A DNA stretch of 64,000 nucleotides, taken from assembly GCA_944739405.2 (NCBI GenBank), contig OX123186.2, positions 14,034,995-14,098,994 on the forward strand, read 5' to 3'. The translations under genes were made by a program, and so were the position numbers. The DNA comes from Euclidia mi (lineage: Eukaryota; Arthropoda; Insecta; Lepidoptera; Erebidae). This document shows, in pieces, positions 1 to 12,904 of this stretch; positions within the stretch are counted from its first letter, which is position 1; the number at the start of each line of letters is the position of its first letter. The notes below the pieces were generated by a model that did no database searches, had not been told where the DNA came from, and saw only the letters and a list, made by a program, of their open reading frames with translations.

Positions 1-844
1 TGTATATAAAATAGGTGCGACCACGGCTCTGAGCTATTTTCTTGTTTCGACTTTTTTACACCCCTTTTTTCGTAGTCGGGTTGTAGTTTTAAACTTATTT
101 TTTATTTAATCCTTTTCCGTTTTCCGATGGAGCATGTAAACTAACCGTCCGACATTGACATTGTCACATAAGAAAGAAAAATAGGGAACTCAAAACGTCT
201 GAACCACGCGAATTGTAAGAACAAACGCGTTTTAAACTTATATTTTGACTCAAGCAGTATACTATATATACATATTTGTAATGTGCTCACCAATGCCGTT
301 CTTTTGATATCAAATACGTTATGATTATCTCAGTTTAATATTTTTTGAGGTTGAAATCTGATGTAAAAATTGCGTAATATAACATTTTGATAAAATTTAT
401 ATAGCCTATGTCATCCGGGCCATTTTTATGATACTATTGACACCCCATTTGTTAAAATCGGCTCAGTAGTTTAGGCGCTACGGTGGAACATACAAACATA
501 TATACATAGACTGCCTAAAACATTACCCTTCCTTTTGGCTTCGCCGTAGTCGGGTAAAAATATTGTATTTGAAACGGTAGTTTTAATGCTATTAATATAA
601 TTTAAGTACATATTCAATCATCCGTCGAGTATTTAGGGTCAACAACTGAAATATAACTGAAGCCACTATTTACTCGAACGTCCACACGATTAAGACCCTT
701 GCAGGGTAAGCATATGTAAGTAAATGTACTATATAGAACGCAAAACCCTAGGTCGGCAAGGAACTGAGGCTTTAGCGAAGATTGAAAAGATTACAGTGGT
801 TTAGTAGTACACATATTTCAGTTAGTTTTTATATTGCCTTTCAT
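1..844. other. AT-rich non-coding stretch
   Basis: No coding sequence is supported here. Around 450-560 there is a degenerate dispersed repeat (a run reading 'cggctcagtagtttaggcg', then 'tggcttcgccgtagtcggg'), a style common in lepidopteran introns and intergenic DNA. The motif 'cgtagtcggg' also occurs near 72, so the window may start inside a related copy. Confidence 0.5.
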
Positions 845-1005
845 AATAGGTCGGCAAAGTTAAGCAATGCTTGAACATGTCGCCATTTTGATTGGTGACC
901 GCGTGTGGAATTTACATCAGAGCACTACCTTGTTTCGGAGGGTACGAATCGTTAAGTCATGTTGGAGGCCTTGGCAGTCTGAAAACTCCTGCTGCTGGCA
1001 ACACT
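845..1005 (+). repeat. dispersed repeat, copy related to 61545-61700
   Basis: The stretch containing 'tttacatcagagcactacc', 'tgtttcggagggtacg' and 'cagtctgaaaactcc' matches 61550-61680 with scattered substitutions. The right-hand copy is longer and ends in another repeat signature (see 61440-61890). The 78-codon open frame over this stretch is not a credible gene. Confidence 0.55.
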
Positions 1006-2919
<1,914 letters not shown>

Positions 2920-3222
2920 CACCCTGTATTTTATTGGTTTAGGAAAAAAAAACCTCACGTTGGAAAAATATCTGCTATTCATATTCAAAACCAAAATTTA
3001 CCTACCACGTAAAATAAAAAGTTATAAAAGTAAATAACTCTAGGAAATACGTAGTTACGCGCGACTCGATCGTCCATCGACTCGTCGGCGCGCTGTAGGT
3101 ACCAAAAACAGATGTTGACTTCGCGCGGCGAGGTCAACAGCTGTTTTAGGTACAGTACAGCGCGTGTAACAGTACGTGACTACCTACACATAAAACACGT
3201 ATCAGTCAGCAAAACACTTCTA

Positions 3223-3462
3223 CTGGGGCCATACTAACGAGAAATGCCATTAATTATTGCGATAATGTACGTTAACCGTAGGTGTAGCCACGACTTAACG
3301 CGATAATTTGACAACGGCATTAACTTTGGCGTTTGGCGTTTTTATCGCCTATGATGGGCATTCACGTTGACAAGTTAAGCCACCTACTTTAGCACGTTAA
3401 AAATTATCGCAATAATTATCGCGCTAGCAGACATTGACGTTAGCCGGTAGTGAGGTCCCAGC
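3223..3462. mobile_element. MITE-like element with imperfect terminal inverted repeats
   Basis: The outer ends are 'ctggggccatacta' on the left and 'gtgaggtcccag' on the right, imperfect inverted matches. A perfect 16 bp inverted pair 'taattattgcgataat' lies at 3251-3266 and 3403-3418. The interior is rich in GCGATAA and TTAACG motifs and is non-coding. Length and structure suit a non-autonomous DNA transposon. The family is unknown and the TSD was not resolved. Confidence 0.45.
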
Positions 3463-4080
3463 ATAAGAAGTACGGATGGATAGTGATACCTAATTTACGT
3501 ACTTACTTACAAAACACAAATTAATTACGATGACAACTTCAATAATTTTAAGCACATAATAATGATTAAAATAATAAACACATGTAACTAAATAGCTGTA
3601 CCTACCTATTCCTTCGTAAGTCAACAGAAATAAGCTGTGGGTTCACGCAATCATATTAAACTGGTAGACGAAAAGAAGAACTTATTATTATTTACGTATT
3701 AATCGTCGAAAGCCGAATTTAGGTATTTACTTATTTCTGGCGTGTTTAAAACATGTTATCAACGTTGGTATTCACAACAATCAGTAAAACAAATCACTTA
3801 CCTTTACAGTCTTCTGCTTACATCACAATCAATTTACACATTTGCACACACGTTTCTCGCGACTCCGTTTCTTCTTTGTACACAAATCTTATAACCTTGA
3901 ACCACTAATAAAGCTCTATGGAGTCGGTACAGGTTGCGGCCTATCAATCCACTAGCAAACACATCAGTATAGTAAGGATCCACGATTGTAGTTTTATTAC
4001 GTAACACGGACACAGAGTGACGGGAGCGTGATATACGACTGTCCCATTGACCTAATTTCTTAAGACTGAAGGTCAACTTG
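3463..4080. other. AT-rich non-coding stretch
   Basis: No gene, repeat terminus or RNA recognised. A 108-codon frame on the minus strand (3834-4160) runs into the GC-rich island and has no recognisable domain, so I do not call it. Confidence 0.5.
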
Positions 4081-4250
4081 CGCCCGCGCCGTACGGGCTG
4101 CACCCCGCCCCGTCCCCGCCCCTTGCTAGCGCCCTGCAGCGGAGGGTGGCGCGCGCGCATGGCGAGGAGTGGGAGGGCGGTAATAACTGCCAGTGTGGGT
4201 GTGACACGATCGCTCGCACTTCGCCAGTGTGCGGCAAAGTGAAACTTCGT
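4081..4250. promoter_or_regulatory. GC/CpG-rich island, possible promoter
   Basis: About 170 bp with many CpG and GCGC steps, ending in 'cgctcgcacttcgccagtgt', stands out sharply from the surrounding AT-rich DNA. Insect promoters or first exons can look like this, and it lies upstream on the same strand as the protease exons. No TATA box, initiator or linked open reading frame could be confirmed. A GC-rich repeat remnant is equally possible. Confidence 0.2.
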
Positions 4251-4433
4251 GTTCTAGTACTATTAAATTAATTAATTTCTCAAGATTTTTTTAGCTTATA
4301 TTTCAAATATTATTAGCTGGTTAGGTTCTATTAACGATAAGTAATAAGATGGCCTTCGCTCCAAAACCAATTAAAAATCAGCGTGTATATATATATATAT
4401 ATACCCATATTTCGCCTTTTTAATTTTAGCTCC

Positions 4434-4547
4434 CACGTGACCTAAAATTCATTAGATGGCGATCACGTGGGACCTAAAATTCATTAGATGGCGAAATGAA
4501 AAAGATTTTGATGCTAAAGGCTCCTAGAGTCTTTAGCATCAAAATCT
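4434..4547. repeat. tandem SINE fragment plus perfect 17 bp hairpin
   Basis: A roughly 29 bp unit (cacgtg, then cctaaaattcattagatgg) is repeated at 4434-4462 and 4464-4494. It is the reverse complement of the internal part of the SINE at 5292-5516. Directly after it, 'agattttgatgctaaag' (4503-4519) is repeated in perfect inversion at 4531-4547, with an 11 nt loop. Confidence 0.7.
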
Positions 4548-5291
4548 ATTGAGTAATTTTGACGTGAAAGAGTAAAAAACGTTCAGGCATCCATCCAACC
4601 TAACACTCTTTCACATTTATAGTAGTAGGAAGTAACATTGAGAATATCCTGAAACAATATAAGCATGTCCAACGCTCATATGATCCCAAATTGGACAAAA
4701 CTTCTGTTATGACAATCAAGGCCAATTCTCGTATTTTATATGACATTGAAATGATATTTTGAAAGAAATGAGTTTATATTTTGAATTGACTCAGAATCGG
4801 TATTCTGCTAAGCTAATATAATTATCGTATAATTTGAAATAGACAGTTCGTCGTTGACACATATTATGACACTTGTTTCAAATTAAAATCTAGTTACCAT
4901 ATCATTCAAATATCAATTAATTTAGGAGAATACCATTTGTGACGTAAGTATGACACTGACATTACATCGAAACTGTATTTTGAACATATTTATTTAGGAG
5001 AATTGGGCCTCTGTTATAAGCACTTACATAGTCTCAAAAACAAAAGTGATAAATTAAATCAGGACAAAGATTAATTAAGGAGTATTTCCTGTGAGGGCAA
5101 AATATCGAACTTCGGTTTAGCAGTCCTCTAGATGAACAGGCCAGTCAGTAATATGATTACAATGACGTAAATTACAAGCGAGAGTCCTAAATTAATGTCA
5201 ACATATTGCATTATGATTAATCTACATCCATGCAATTAACGAACTCGACTGGACAACAATACAACAATATTTCTTGTATAGTTTATTTTTA
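4548..5291. other. AT-rich non-coding stretch
   Basis: No supported gene or repeat terminus. Some sentences of sequence recur in degenerate form (for example 'tatttaggagaat' near 4920 and 4990), but not clearly enough to define a repeat. Confidence 0.45.
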
Positions 5292-5516
5292 TAGACTCAC
5301 GCATGTTTCCCCGAAGGGGTAGTCAGACGTATAATATTACACCCACATTTCGCCGTAAAATTTTAGGTCCCACGTGATAAGGGCGAGCCTTTACCACCAG
5401 ACTCCGTGCTGCCACTGACAAAATAGGAAAAACCCAGTAACAGTTTTGCCCGACCCGGGAATCGAACCCGGGACCTTCGATCAGCAGACGCATACGCTAT
5501 CCACTAATCAAGATAC
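5292..5516 (-). mobile_element. tRNA-derived SINE (minus orientation)
   Basis: Read on the minus strand, a tRNA-like head carries a B-box-like 'gggttcgattcccgg' at about 5459-5475. It is followed by the family body (acacccac...cgcc; 'ctaccccttcggggaaa') and the tail 'gcgtgagtcta'. The body matches the elements at 23343-23747, 48859-49122 and 50530-50937. This copy is older and lacks an obvious (CATA)n run. Confidence 0.7.
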
Positions 5517-5701
5517 AAGGTATGACAGAGGCCAACTTCCCAAAGTTATAATGTGACTAACCACACTGATACTATAAAATAAATTTGAAAGTGTGTTTGT
5601 TTGTTTATTATACTTTCACGTCACAACGCAAGGATGTTATGTTATGATGTTTGTGTGTAGAGATAATTTAACATTGGGGAGCTTGAAAGTGCCATTTTTT
5701 G

Positions 5702-5930
5702 TTCAATAATTCATGATGGCGCAGCGACCCAAAGGGAGTGTTGGTCTCCGACACGAGATGCCTCCATCTTGCCCTATCGTGGATAAATTCCTGTCAGGCT
5801 TTGCTGCTATGGGCTTTTTACCGCGATAAAACATGTCGCGATAACCGACTGCCATGCGGGTGGAGCTGAGAGCGGAGGCGGAGCTTATAATGAGACTGCA
5901 CATTTCTAGTATCTTTATTTTTCTTCTTTA
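5702..5930 (-). pseudogene. possible LINE C-terminal remnant
   Basis: On the minus strand one frame reads 'DRARWRHLVSETNTPFGS', which resembles the basic C-terminal tails of LINE reverse transcriptases. No reverse transcriptase core is linked to it and other frames are equally open. This is a low-confidence call. Confidence 0.25.
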
Positions 5931-7412
5931 TCTTAGCAAAGAATTTGATCCGGCACCGTCAGAAAGACGGGACAAATATCTAAATGAAAATTAGGTATGT
6001 AATAATGCATACTATATGCTATCACTATCTGCTTCGTCGCATAAAGTAAAAAAGAAAAGAAAGAAAGCCACAACTTTGCTTAAAATTTTTAGTATATAAT
6101 TTCAACCACGTTTTTTCTTTTTATTCAAGGAGTTTTAGTCACTTAAGACTCCGTCACTTCATTGATCTAGAAACATTTCAAATTCTTCTTTCTCTGTCGC
6201 CACCCAATCGAAAAAGGGCATAAGTCAGTTAATTAACTTTTTTTAACTCGGCTGGCAACATAAACTACTAGACCGTTTACATTCATATCACGTAACAACT
6301 ATCGGAGCGAATTAGATTGTCTTTTATTGGTTACACTAAAAAGAAGAAAAAAGATTGGTACGTTCCATCGAGATCATCCAACCAGAATATTGTAAAAATA
6401 ATGGCTACAGTATTACGTTTTCTATATATCCGAACATGAAAAGCATGTAGTGGACAAATAAAAATAAATTGGAGATTTTTATGCAAATATTCATTAAATG
6501 TTTTTTTTACATTATACGTAGTAGTGGTAGTTGCTCACTCCATAGATATCCGTGTCCAGCTTCATAACATTAGGTACTAGAGATTATTTTTAGAAAACAA
6601 AGAGGTCTTGTCTTTCCTTAGATAGACAGCCAGGCTGACAACAATGATCTAATTTGACTTCAAGCTTCGCAATAATATTTAAGCATGACTGTATAACATG
6701 TGAATGGTCCTAAGGTGTTCCTATGGAGGTAACCGTTTGTTTTACGAATAAAATAAAATAACTTTAGTTACTAGAAAATAAAATACTATAAATTGATAAT
6801 ATTTTATTAGAAACTCATATTATAGTGAACATTTTCTTAAAAGACTTTTATTTAAGTCTTATAAAAAGAGTTGAAATAACTGAAAATTTTGATTGCGTCT
6901 GTGTAATTACATGCAAAAATTGAATAACCTTTAGTAGGTACTAAGTAGGTATATCTGATTATAGTGTCTTGATTTCAATTAGTTTAAGGTGGGCATAGTC
7001 TATAGTATTATTGCAAGACGTTTCATAAACATTAACCGAATAAATGAGTTTTCGTTCTTTCTTTCTCAAGGAGTTAACCTGCAAAAAGACCCACATCGCG
7101 GAAGCCAGGGGATGCGGTTTGACGGTCTCAATGGTATGCGTGATCCACGAATTGTAGTTTGGCGTCTCATTACTTGCACTTTGCTTCGGTTTTTCTGTGT
7201 GGGATTTCCTATATTTATCTAATGTTGGGTTTGTAACTTAGTTGCACGCCCATCTAATATGGGTGCTTACACTCTTATATTTGTGTCGCTTTGAAACGAA
7301 AATTATGACCCAAAATTTTGAGATAAATTGCAATACTTTTCGCACAATTTTACTAAATATAAATCGCGAGAAATGAAGCGATTCTCGCTTTAACAGTGCC
7401 GTACTTAAAATA
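5931..7412. other. AT-rich non-coding stretch
   Basis: No recognisable coding sequence, RNA gene or transposon end until the Tc1 terminus at 7413. The 77-codon frame at 6989-7222 shows no known motif. Confidence 0.5.
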
Positions 7413-7729
7413 TACACACATCAAAAAAGTCTAAGCAACACATACTCGTACTATTTCAAATTATTAATCAATTATTATATCATTTCTTACCAAGTAGGTA
7501 ATACCTTTGTAAATTTTTTTGATCTAGAGGACATACTGGCTGGTTGTAAAAGAAATTCGAGCATCATATTTGTTTTTTTTTTTATAAATTCAAAAGCGTA
7601 TGCATTTGTTCGAATTTTATAGCGTTTTCTTTGCTTATTAAAGTTTAGTATTCTGTATCAATTTTATGATTTAAACAATAATTTGAAAAAGTTTTGAACA
7701 AATTTGGATTTTGAGATATTTTTTACGTC

Positions 7730-7860
7730 ATGGAGCGACGTCATTTGAACGCAGATGAAATGCAAAGAGCTGTAGGGATGTTGCAAGCGGGAAGAAGTCA
7801 ATGTCAGGTATCTCGGTATTTTGGTATCAACAGAAGCGTTGTTTGCCGTCTTTATCAGCT
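7730..7860 (+). pseudogene. Tc1 transposase, N-terminal part (copy 1)
   Basis: ATG at 7730 begins MERRHLNADEMQ and continues through a helix-turn-helix-like DNA-binding segment (QVSRYFGINRSVVCRLYQ), as expected at the N-terminus of Tc1/mariner transposases. Coding is cut after about 43 codons by the insertion at 7861. The downstream part (8457-9347) is in a different frame even if the insertion is removed, so this copy cannot encode a functional enzyme. Confidence 0.8.
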
Positions 7861-8456
7861 TGTAACGGGTTCTAGAACAGAAACGCAGTAGAAGTTCTAG
7901 ATGCGTTTATTACCGAGTATTGTCTCACTTCCCTTGCACGAGTATGACCGACCAACAACACGACACTGGCCTGAACACTAAGGGCTGCAGTCTCCCACGC
8001 TGTTCCCTCCGGTAGTGTGTAGGCAGGCTGCTCGAAGGCTGCGCGTAGCGGTGCAGGTCCTCGCTGACGTTGGCTCAGCTGGCAGACGCTGGCGGTGCGA
8101 GTACGATGAGCAGGGCAGGCCAGACTCTTCGGCAGAGGTGACGCCGAAGGCGATGCAGGAAGTGTAGCGGTCTAGGAGCGTAGCCCGGAGCTTCCAAGGT
8201 GGACCTGGAACCCACAGCTGGGAATCAGGATACACGTACAACGTATACGGATAAAGTAGCGGTAGTTGTCAGTATAGATTAGCGGTGCCGGCCTCTCTGT
8301 CGGCCTCTTTATATACCGGCCCTCCATCAGAATTGGAGTCCGTTCATGACCATATTTGGTCAGGCTTCGCGAGCGCGGACGATGGCCTTCTCTGATTGGC
8401 CAAGCGTATGGACAGTACTGTGACGTAGACGCGGTAGGTACCGGACATACGTCACA
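7861..8456 (+). mobile_element. solo-LTR-like insertion (596 bp, TSD AGCT)
   Basis: The block begins TGTAACGGG and ends CGTCACA, the TG...CA form of an LTR. It is flanked by AGCT at 7857-7860 and 8457-8460, and Tc1 sequence is continuous across it when compared with copy 2. It contains a TATA-like 'tttatatacc' near 8310. There is no gag, pol, primer site or second LTR, so this is most simply a solo LTR left by LTR-LTR recombination. A diverged relative starts at 30532. Open frames crossing it are artefacts. Confidence 0.7.
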
Positions 8457-9347
8457 AGCTTACACTAACACGGGAGATCCTGCTGAGCAGCACCCAGGTC
8501 GAGGTAGGTGTACAACCACACGGCAAGATCGATACATACAACTGACTGCAAGACGCCAGCCGATGTTAACCGCCCGAGAGATAGTTTTAAGGCTACAAAA
8601 TTCAAGTGGTGTTGTTGTTAGCTGCCAAACTGTGCGAAATCTACTGCATGAGTATGGCCTACGAGCGCTATGGCCAATTAGGTGCCCACCGATGCGTCAC
8701 GGGAATCGCGCTCGTCGAAATGAATGGTGTAGGGAACACACTACATGGACCCGGGAACAATGGGATATAATTTTATTTTGCGATGATTCTCAATTTGGGT
8801 TCAAGCCTGATACTAGAAGGGTAAGAGTGTACCGTCGTCCTGGAAATACTGAAAGACTGAGGTGTGTTCAGGAAGTGCATCTATACAACGGCTCAACAGT
8901 TATGGTATGGGTGGGTATTATAAAGAACAGACGAACTGAGCTCGTTTTTGTAAATGGTAATATGAACGCTGTAAATTACGTTGAGGATGTTCTAAGGCCT
9001 TATGTCCGGCAATTCGCACATACGCTTGGCTCCATCATGTTGATGCATGACAATGCGCGTTTGCATACAGCTTTGCACACACGGGAGTACTTGGCAAGGG
9101 AAACATCCTGTTATTGCCTTGGCCTGCACAATCGCTAGACCTCAACCCCATCGAGCATGCATGGGACATGCTCCATAGGCGTGTTTTAAAGGATTTGGAT
9201 GGAGTGACAACAACCCAACAACTGATGGACTTACTAAAATTTCATCGGAAGCGATTGCCGCAGGATAACATTAACAATCTCATCAATTCTATGAATAATC
9301 GTTGCCAGCAAGTTCTAAATAACAGAGGAGGCCACACTTTGTATTAA
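8457..9347 (+). pseudogene. Tc1 DD34E transposase, catalytic part (copy 1)
   Basis: The frame from GDPAEQHPGRG through a second helix-turn-helix (CQTVRNLLHEYGLRA) reaches the DDE catalytic domain: first Asp in ILFCDDSQFGF, second in LMHDNARLH, Glu in DLNPIEHAWD. Aligned with copy 2, 34 residues separate the second Asp from the Glu, the DD34E spacing of true Tc1 elements. A frameshift near 9105 moves the C-terminal third (PWPAQSLDLNPIE to GGHTLY) into another frame. With the LTR-like insertion upstream the gene is dead. The enzyme would cut at the terminal repeats and insert at TA. Confidence 0.85.
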
Positions 9348-9402
9348 ATTATGCAATTTGTGTACAACCATTTAATTTTAGTTTAAGTTTAGTTGATTAG
9401 GC

Positions 9403-10205
9403 GTGTGTGTGTGGACTGAGGGACCAAATGTTTTTTTTTACTTTTAGTAAGAGAAACTGTTAGTTAAAGATCCAAAACCTTTGTAAATTGAATATCGGAG
9501 TTTGTTAAAAAGTCGTTAAAAAGTTATTGAGCTTCAAGTGTGGTCCCTCAGTTCACACACTGCATGTTGCAAATCTGGCCAAATATGTAGCTTACAAACT
9601 TATTGTGAATACAGATCGTTTGTTAAAGTCAAATTAACGTATTTTGAATATAACTCAACGAGATCTGAACATGGCATATTAAATTACAAACGTTTTAAAA
9701 TAGCTCTGAGGGACCACATTTGAATAGCCTCCAAATCATTATTTACAGCATAAAAATGTATGCGTTTCTTTGTAAATACTAATAAAGGTAACTAGCAATA
9801 TTGTAAAATTAAAATATCACCCCAAATATGTGCCTTTTCTTTTATATTCCAATTTAATTGCGATCCCTCAGTCAAAAATAATACTACTGAAAATAGCCTG
9901 GGTATAGGAAGTGAAGAGACGTTGAATATTTTGACTTGTAGTAAATAGGTTTCTCTACAGGCCTAGTTGTTTTTATCACTGTTTTATTGCACTTTGGAAT
10001 AAATATTGCCTTTTAATAATTTTTATACATTGCTCTAAGTAGGGTGACCACAAATTAAAATATTATGTCATTTTTATAGTCACTAATTCGGTCATTTCTT
10101 TATTACGTGCATCAAAAGATACTTACTAATAAAACAACATTTTAACATCATTATATTAAATACAAATATGTATTGTTGCATCTTATCCGTCTTAATATTA
10201 TAGTA
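9403..10205 (+). repeat. left long terminal inverted repeat of the 3.4 kb element
   Basis: About 800 bp matching the reverse complement of 11960-12778 with scattered substitutions. It ends near the run 'ttgcatcttatccgtctta'. Subterminal motif copies: CTGAGGGACC at 9416-9425, GGTCCCTCAG near 9541, CTGAGGGACC near 9706 and a variant GATCCCTCAG near 9862. The alternating orientation suggests protein-binding sites. Confidence 0.8.
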
Positions 10206-10270
10206 TAATAGTAATTGAGAGCACAATGTAGGGCTCCAGTAGAAAATTGGAGAGGACAAGCTAGAAATAG

Positions 10271-11143
10271 AAAATTAGATCGCTAATAAAATTGAAACTT
10301 TTAAAAAATGGTAACATTTGTAATCCAGTCAATATTGATTCCCAACAAATAGAATTAAAAAACACATGTGCATTCGATTCCGTAATGAATTTATTAGGAT
10401 TAGCATATCATGAAAACAATAATGTTAGAGAATTGGTAGCAACAGCAAATGAAGAACGTGATATAATACTGCGATACATAAAATAGTTATCTGTTACTGA
10501 TTCTGATGATATTTATATTTTAAGGGCTAAAATTGTTAAAACTTTTTTACAAAACATTCCTTCCATTATAGATAATAAACAGATTTTTTACTGTGAGTGT
10601 AATGCCGCAAATATATTTGAACGTTTTCCACTTCTAAATTTTAAAAGTGCTCTTTTTACAAAACAGTGCTCAAATGTATCATGTTCTTCAAATAACATAG
10701 GACGGGATGTAATATTTACATCACTAAATTTTAATTTGCTGGAGATTTTTGGTATCAGTGGCTTAGAAGAAGCAGTGTTTTTTGATGAAGAATCAAGGCA
10801 ATGTATACACTGTGCAGGTGAAATTAAGTGTAACTATAAAATATCACCATTAATTTCTTTTGATTTAAATGGTACAAATAAACTATTTCTCAAAGACGTA
10901 CCTCGGTGTATTATGGTGAAAAATATAATGTATAGATGCGTAGGAGCAATCGAATTTATTCCGTCTGTTGCTCATAACGGTATGGGGCATTACAAGTGCC
11001 ACTCTTTAATAAACGAAAAGTATACATGCTATGATGATAATATTTCTAAATTGGTTGAAAGCAGTAATGAAAAAATATATTTGCACATATTAACTTACGC
11101 CCATGTAGACACTTCGAAAGAAAACTCAGTAAAATACTGTTAA
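10271..11143 (+). pseudogene. USP/C19-like cysteine peptidase cargo ORF with one in-frame TAG
   Basis: One frame is open from 10271 to the stop at 11141-11143 except for a single TAG at 10484-10486. Near the N-terminus is NTCAFDS, resembling the Cys box of ubiquitin-specific proteases (N-T-C-x-x-x-S). Paired cysteines follow (CECN, QCSNVSC, CIHCAGEIKC), like a zinc-ribbon insertion. The C-terminal part has GMGHYKCHSLINEKYTCYDD, matching the His-box pattern (GHY...Y.D). Fold and activity are inferred from these motifs only. No ATG lies upstream of the Cys box in this frame, so an upstream exon or lost start is likely; another frame just before it reads RAPVENWRGQARNRKLDR. It is the main gene-like feature of the element's unique core. 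One nonsense codon makes this copy inactive or dependent on readthrough. Confidence 0.55.
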
Positions 11144-11359
11144 TTTTGTTTTTTTTTTAAGGTTTCGTAGCCAAAAAAGGCAAAAACACAACCCACTTAT
11201 ATATTCGCCATCTCTTTCTGCCTGTCCCGGTATATCATAGCAATTTTATTTCGAAAACATTGAGACTACAAATCTGAAAATTGATATGTAGCTGTATTCT
11301 GTGAACCGCTCCATGATTTCAATATAAAAATTAATTAAAACAAAGAGAAAAGAAAATTA

Positions 11360-11407
11360 ACTTCAGTTCCATAGAGAGCCCACCTTGGCTCTCTATGGAA
11401 CTGAAGT
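11360..11407. repeat. perfect 21 bp hairpin, 6 nt loop
   Basis: 'acttcagttccatagagag' plus cc (11360-11380) is followed after cacctt by its exact reverse complement (11387-11407). It lies in the non-coding part of the long-TIR element core. It is too short for a typical insect pre-miRNA and more like a fold-back template-switch scar. Confidence 0.85.
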
Positions 11408-11420
11408 GAAAAATTAAAAG

Positions 11421-11530
11421 ATGTTCGGAGTTCTCAAAGAAAAAGTTTACTCAAAGCCCATTAAGAACGTAGCTGACCTGCGTGAACGCATTTCTCAAGC
11501 AGCTGAGGAGTGAGAGGCACTCTAGTACAT
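11421..11530 (+). pseudogene. mariner-like transposase C-terminal scrap
   Basis: The translation GVLKEKVYSKPIKNVADL then RERISQAAEE resembles the conserved C-terminal block of mariner/IS630-type transposases (WG.LK..VY...P....L...I). The stop TGA interrupts it near 11508. No catalytic residues remain. It is unlikely to be the transposase of the surrounding element, since a mariner enzyme would leave a TA rather than an 8 bp TSD. Confidence 0.4.
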
Positions 11531-11959
11531 TGTCAATGTCAAAGTCGAAGAATCTTGAAAATTTTAAATTCGTAGTTTAACAAATAGTCTCAATTCTCAG
11601 AAACTTGAGGCAATTGTGTCATTATTTTTATTGAGATTCTAGAAATGTTATTTAAGATTACGTTTCCAAAGTTCAAATGATCAAAAATAAAAAAGAATAA
11701 CCACAATAACCGAAAAATGGTACAGTTTGATCAAATTTCTAGGTTTTTCTTAAAATGCCCATCATTTTCAAACTGCATGGGATAGATTTTTTCAGATTTT
11801 TCTCGTGGTGGTTATGATCAATCCTGTCACCCCGTTTCGGCTTGACGTTGAGTTCTGGGACATCCTGTTGGGACATAATTGTAATGTTTCAATGTGTTTT
11901 CGGTTAGCACACACATGGAACCTAAAAGAAATGTAGTGCGTTCATATATTATTATTACA

Positions 11960-12778
11960 CTTTATATTAAGACGGATAAGATGCAACAATAATTATTTGT
12001 GTTTGATATAACGGTGTTAAAGTGTTTTTTTATTAGTAAGTATCCTTCAATGTATGAAATAAATAAATGAGCGTGACGATAAAAATGACATAATATTTAT
12101 TTGTCGGTCTGCATTTTTCTTTTTTAATTTGTGGTCACCCTACTTCGAGCAATGTATAGAAATTATTAAAAGGCAATATTTCTTCTAAAGTGCAATAACA
12201 CAGTGATAAAAACAACTAGGCCTGTAGAGAAACCTATTTACTACAAGTCAAAATATTCAACGTCTCTTTATTTCCTATTCCCAGGCCATTTTCAGTAGTT
12301 TTATTTTTGACTGAGGGATCGCAATTAAATTGGAATATAAAAGAAAAGGCCCATATTTGGGGTGATATTTTAATTTAACAATATCTCTAGTTACTTTTAT
12401 TAGCATTTACCAAGAAACACATACATTTTTATGCTGTAAATAATGATTTGGAGGCTATTCAAATGTGGTCCCTCAGAGCTATTTTAAAACGTTTGTAATT
12501 TAATATCCCATGTTCAGATCTCGTTGACTTATATTGAAAATACGTTAATTTGACTTTAACAAACGATCTGTATACAAAATTTGTTTGTTAGCTACATACT
12601 TGGCAAGATTTTCAACATTCAGTGTGTGAACTGAGGGACCACACTTGAAGCTCTATAACTTTTTAACGACTTTTTAACAAACTCCAATATTCAATTTACA
12701 AATGTTTTGGATCTTTAACTAACAGTTTCTCTAACTAAAAGTAAAAAAAAACTGTGGTCCCTCAGTCCTCACACACAC
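11960..12778 (-). repeat. right long terminal inverted repeat of the 3.4 kb element
   Basis: Reverse-complement partner of 9403-10205. Motif copies: CTGAGGGATC near 12311, GGTCCCTCAG near 12467, CTGAGGGACC near 12632 and GGTCCCTCAG at 12756-12765, mirroring the left arm. The two arms differ by more than a handful of substitutions and small indels, so the insertion is not brand new. Confidence 0.8.
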
Positions 12779-12904
12779 GATTAGGCACCTTACTTTGTAC
12801 TACGTACATACAGTTCTTACTCGTAATTATTGTTCATTAAGATTATTAAAAATAAAAAATTGTTTAATATCAAAAAAGCATTAAAAATAATATAAATAAG
12901 AAAA

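Larger units (their letters stand above)
9403..12778 (+). mobile_element. 3.4 kb long-TIR DNA transposon, 8 bp TSD, with protease-like cargo
   Basis: The element splits Tc1 copy 1 with an 8 bp TSD, GATTAGGC, at 9395-9402 and 12779-12786. Its ends are a 23 bp terminal inverted repeat with one mismatch (starting GTGTGTGTG and ending ACTGAGGGACC). The inverted similarity continues about 800 bp inwards on both sides (roughly 9403-10205 and 11960-12778). Each arm carries four copies of CTGAGGGACC or GGTCCCTCAG. The unique core holds a USP-like open frame and a scrap of transposase-like sequence, but no complete transposase. An 8 bp TSD fits hAT, P or KDZ/Zisupton-type elements; the superfamily is undetermined. 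Confidence 0.85.

Noticed and set aside
3834..4160. 108-codon minus-strand frame over the GC-rich island
   Set aside because: No recognisable motif, and GC-rich DNA keeps frames open by chance.
5455..5520. Possible tRNA gene on the minus strand
   Set aside because: The B-box head is followed by the same SINE body as three other copies.
8356..8460. Start of the transposase frame upstream of 8457
   Set aside because: The first residues come from the LTR-like insertion; Tc1 coding resumes only at 8457.
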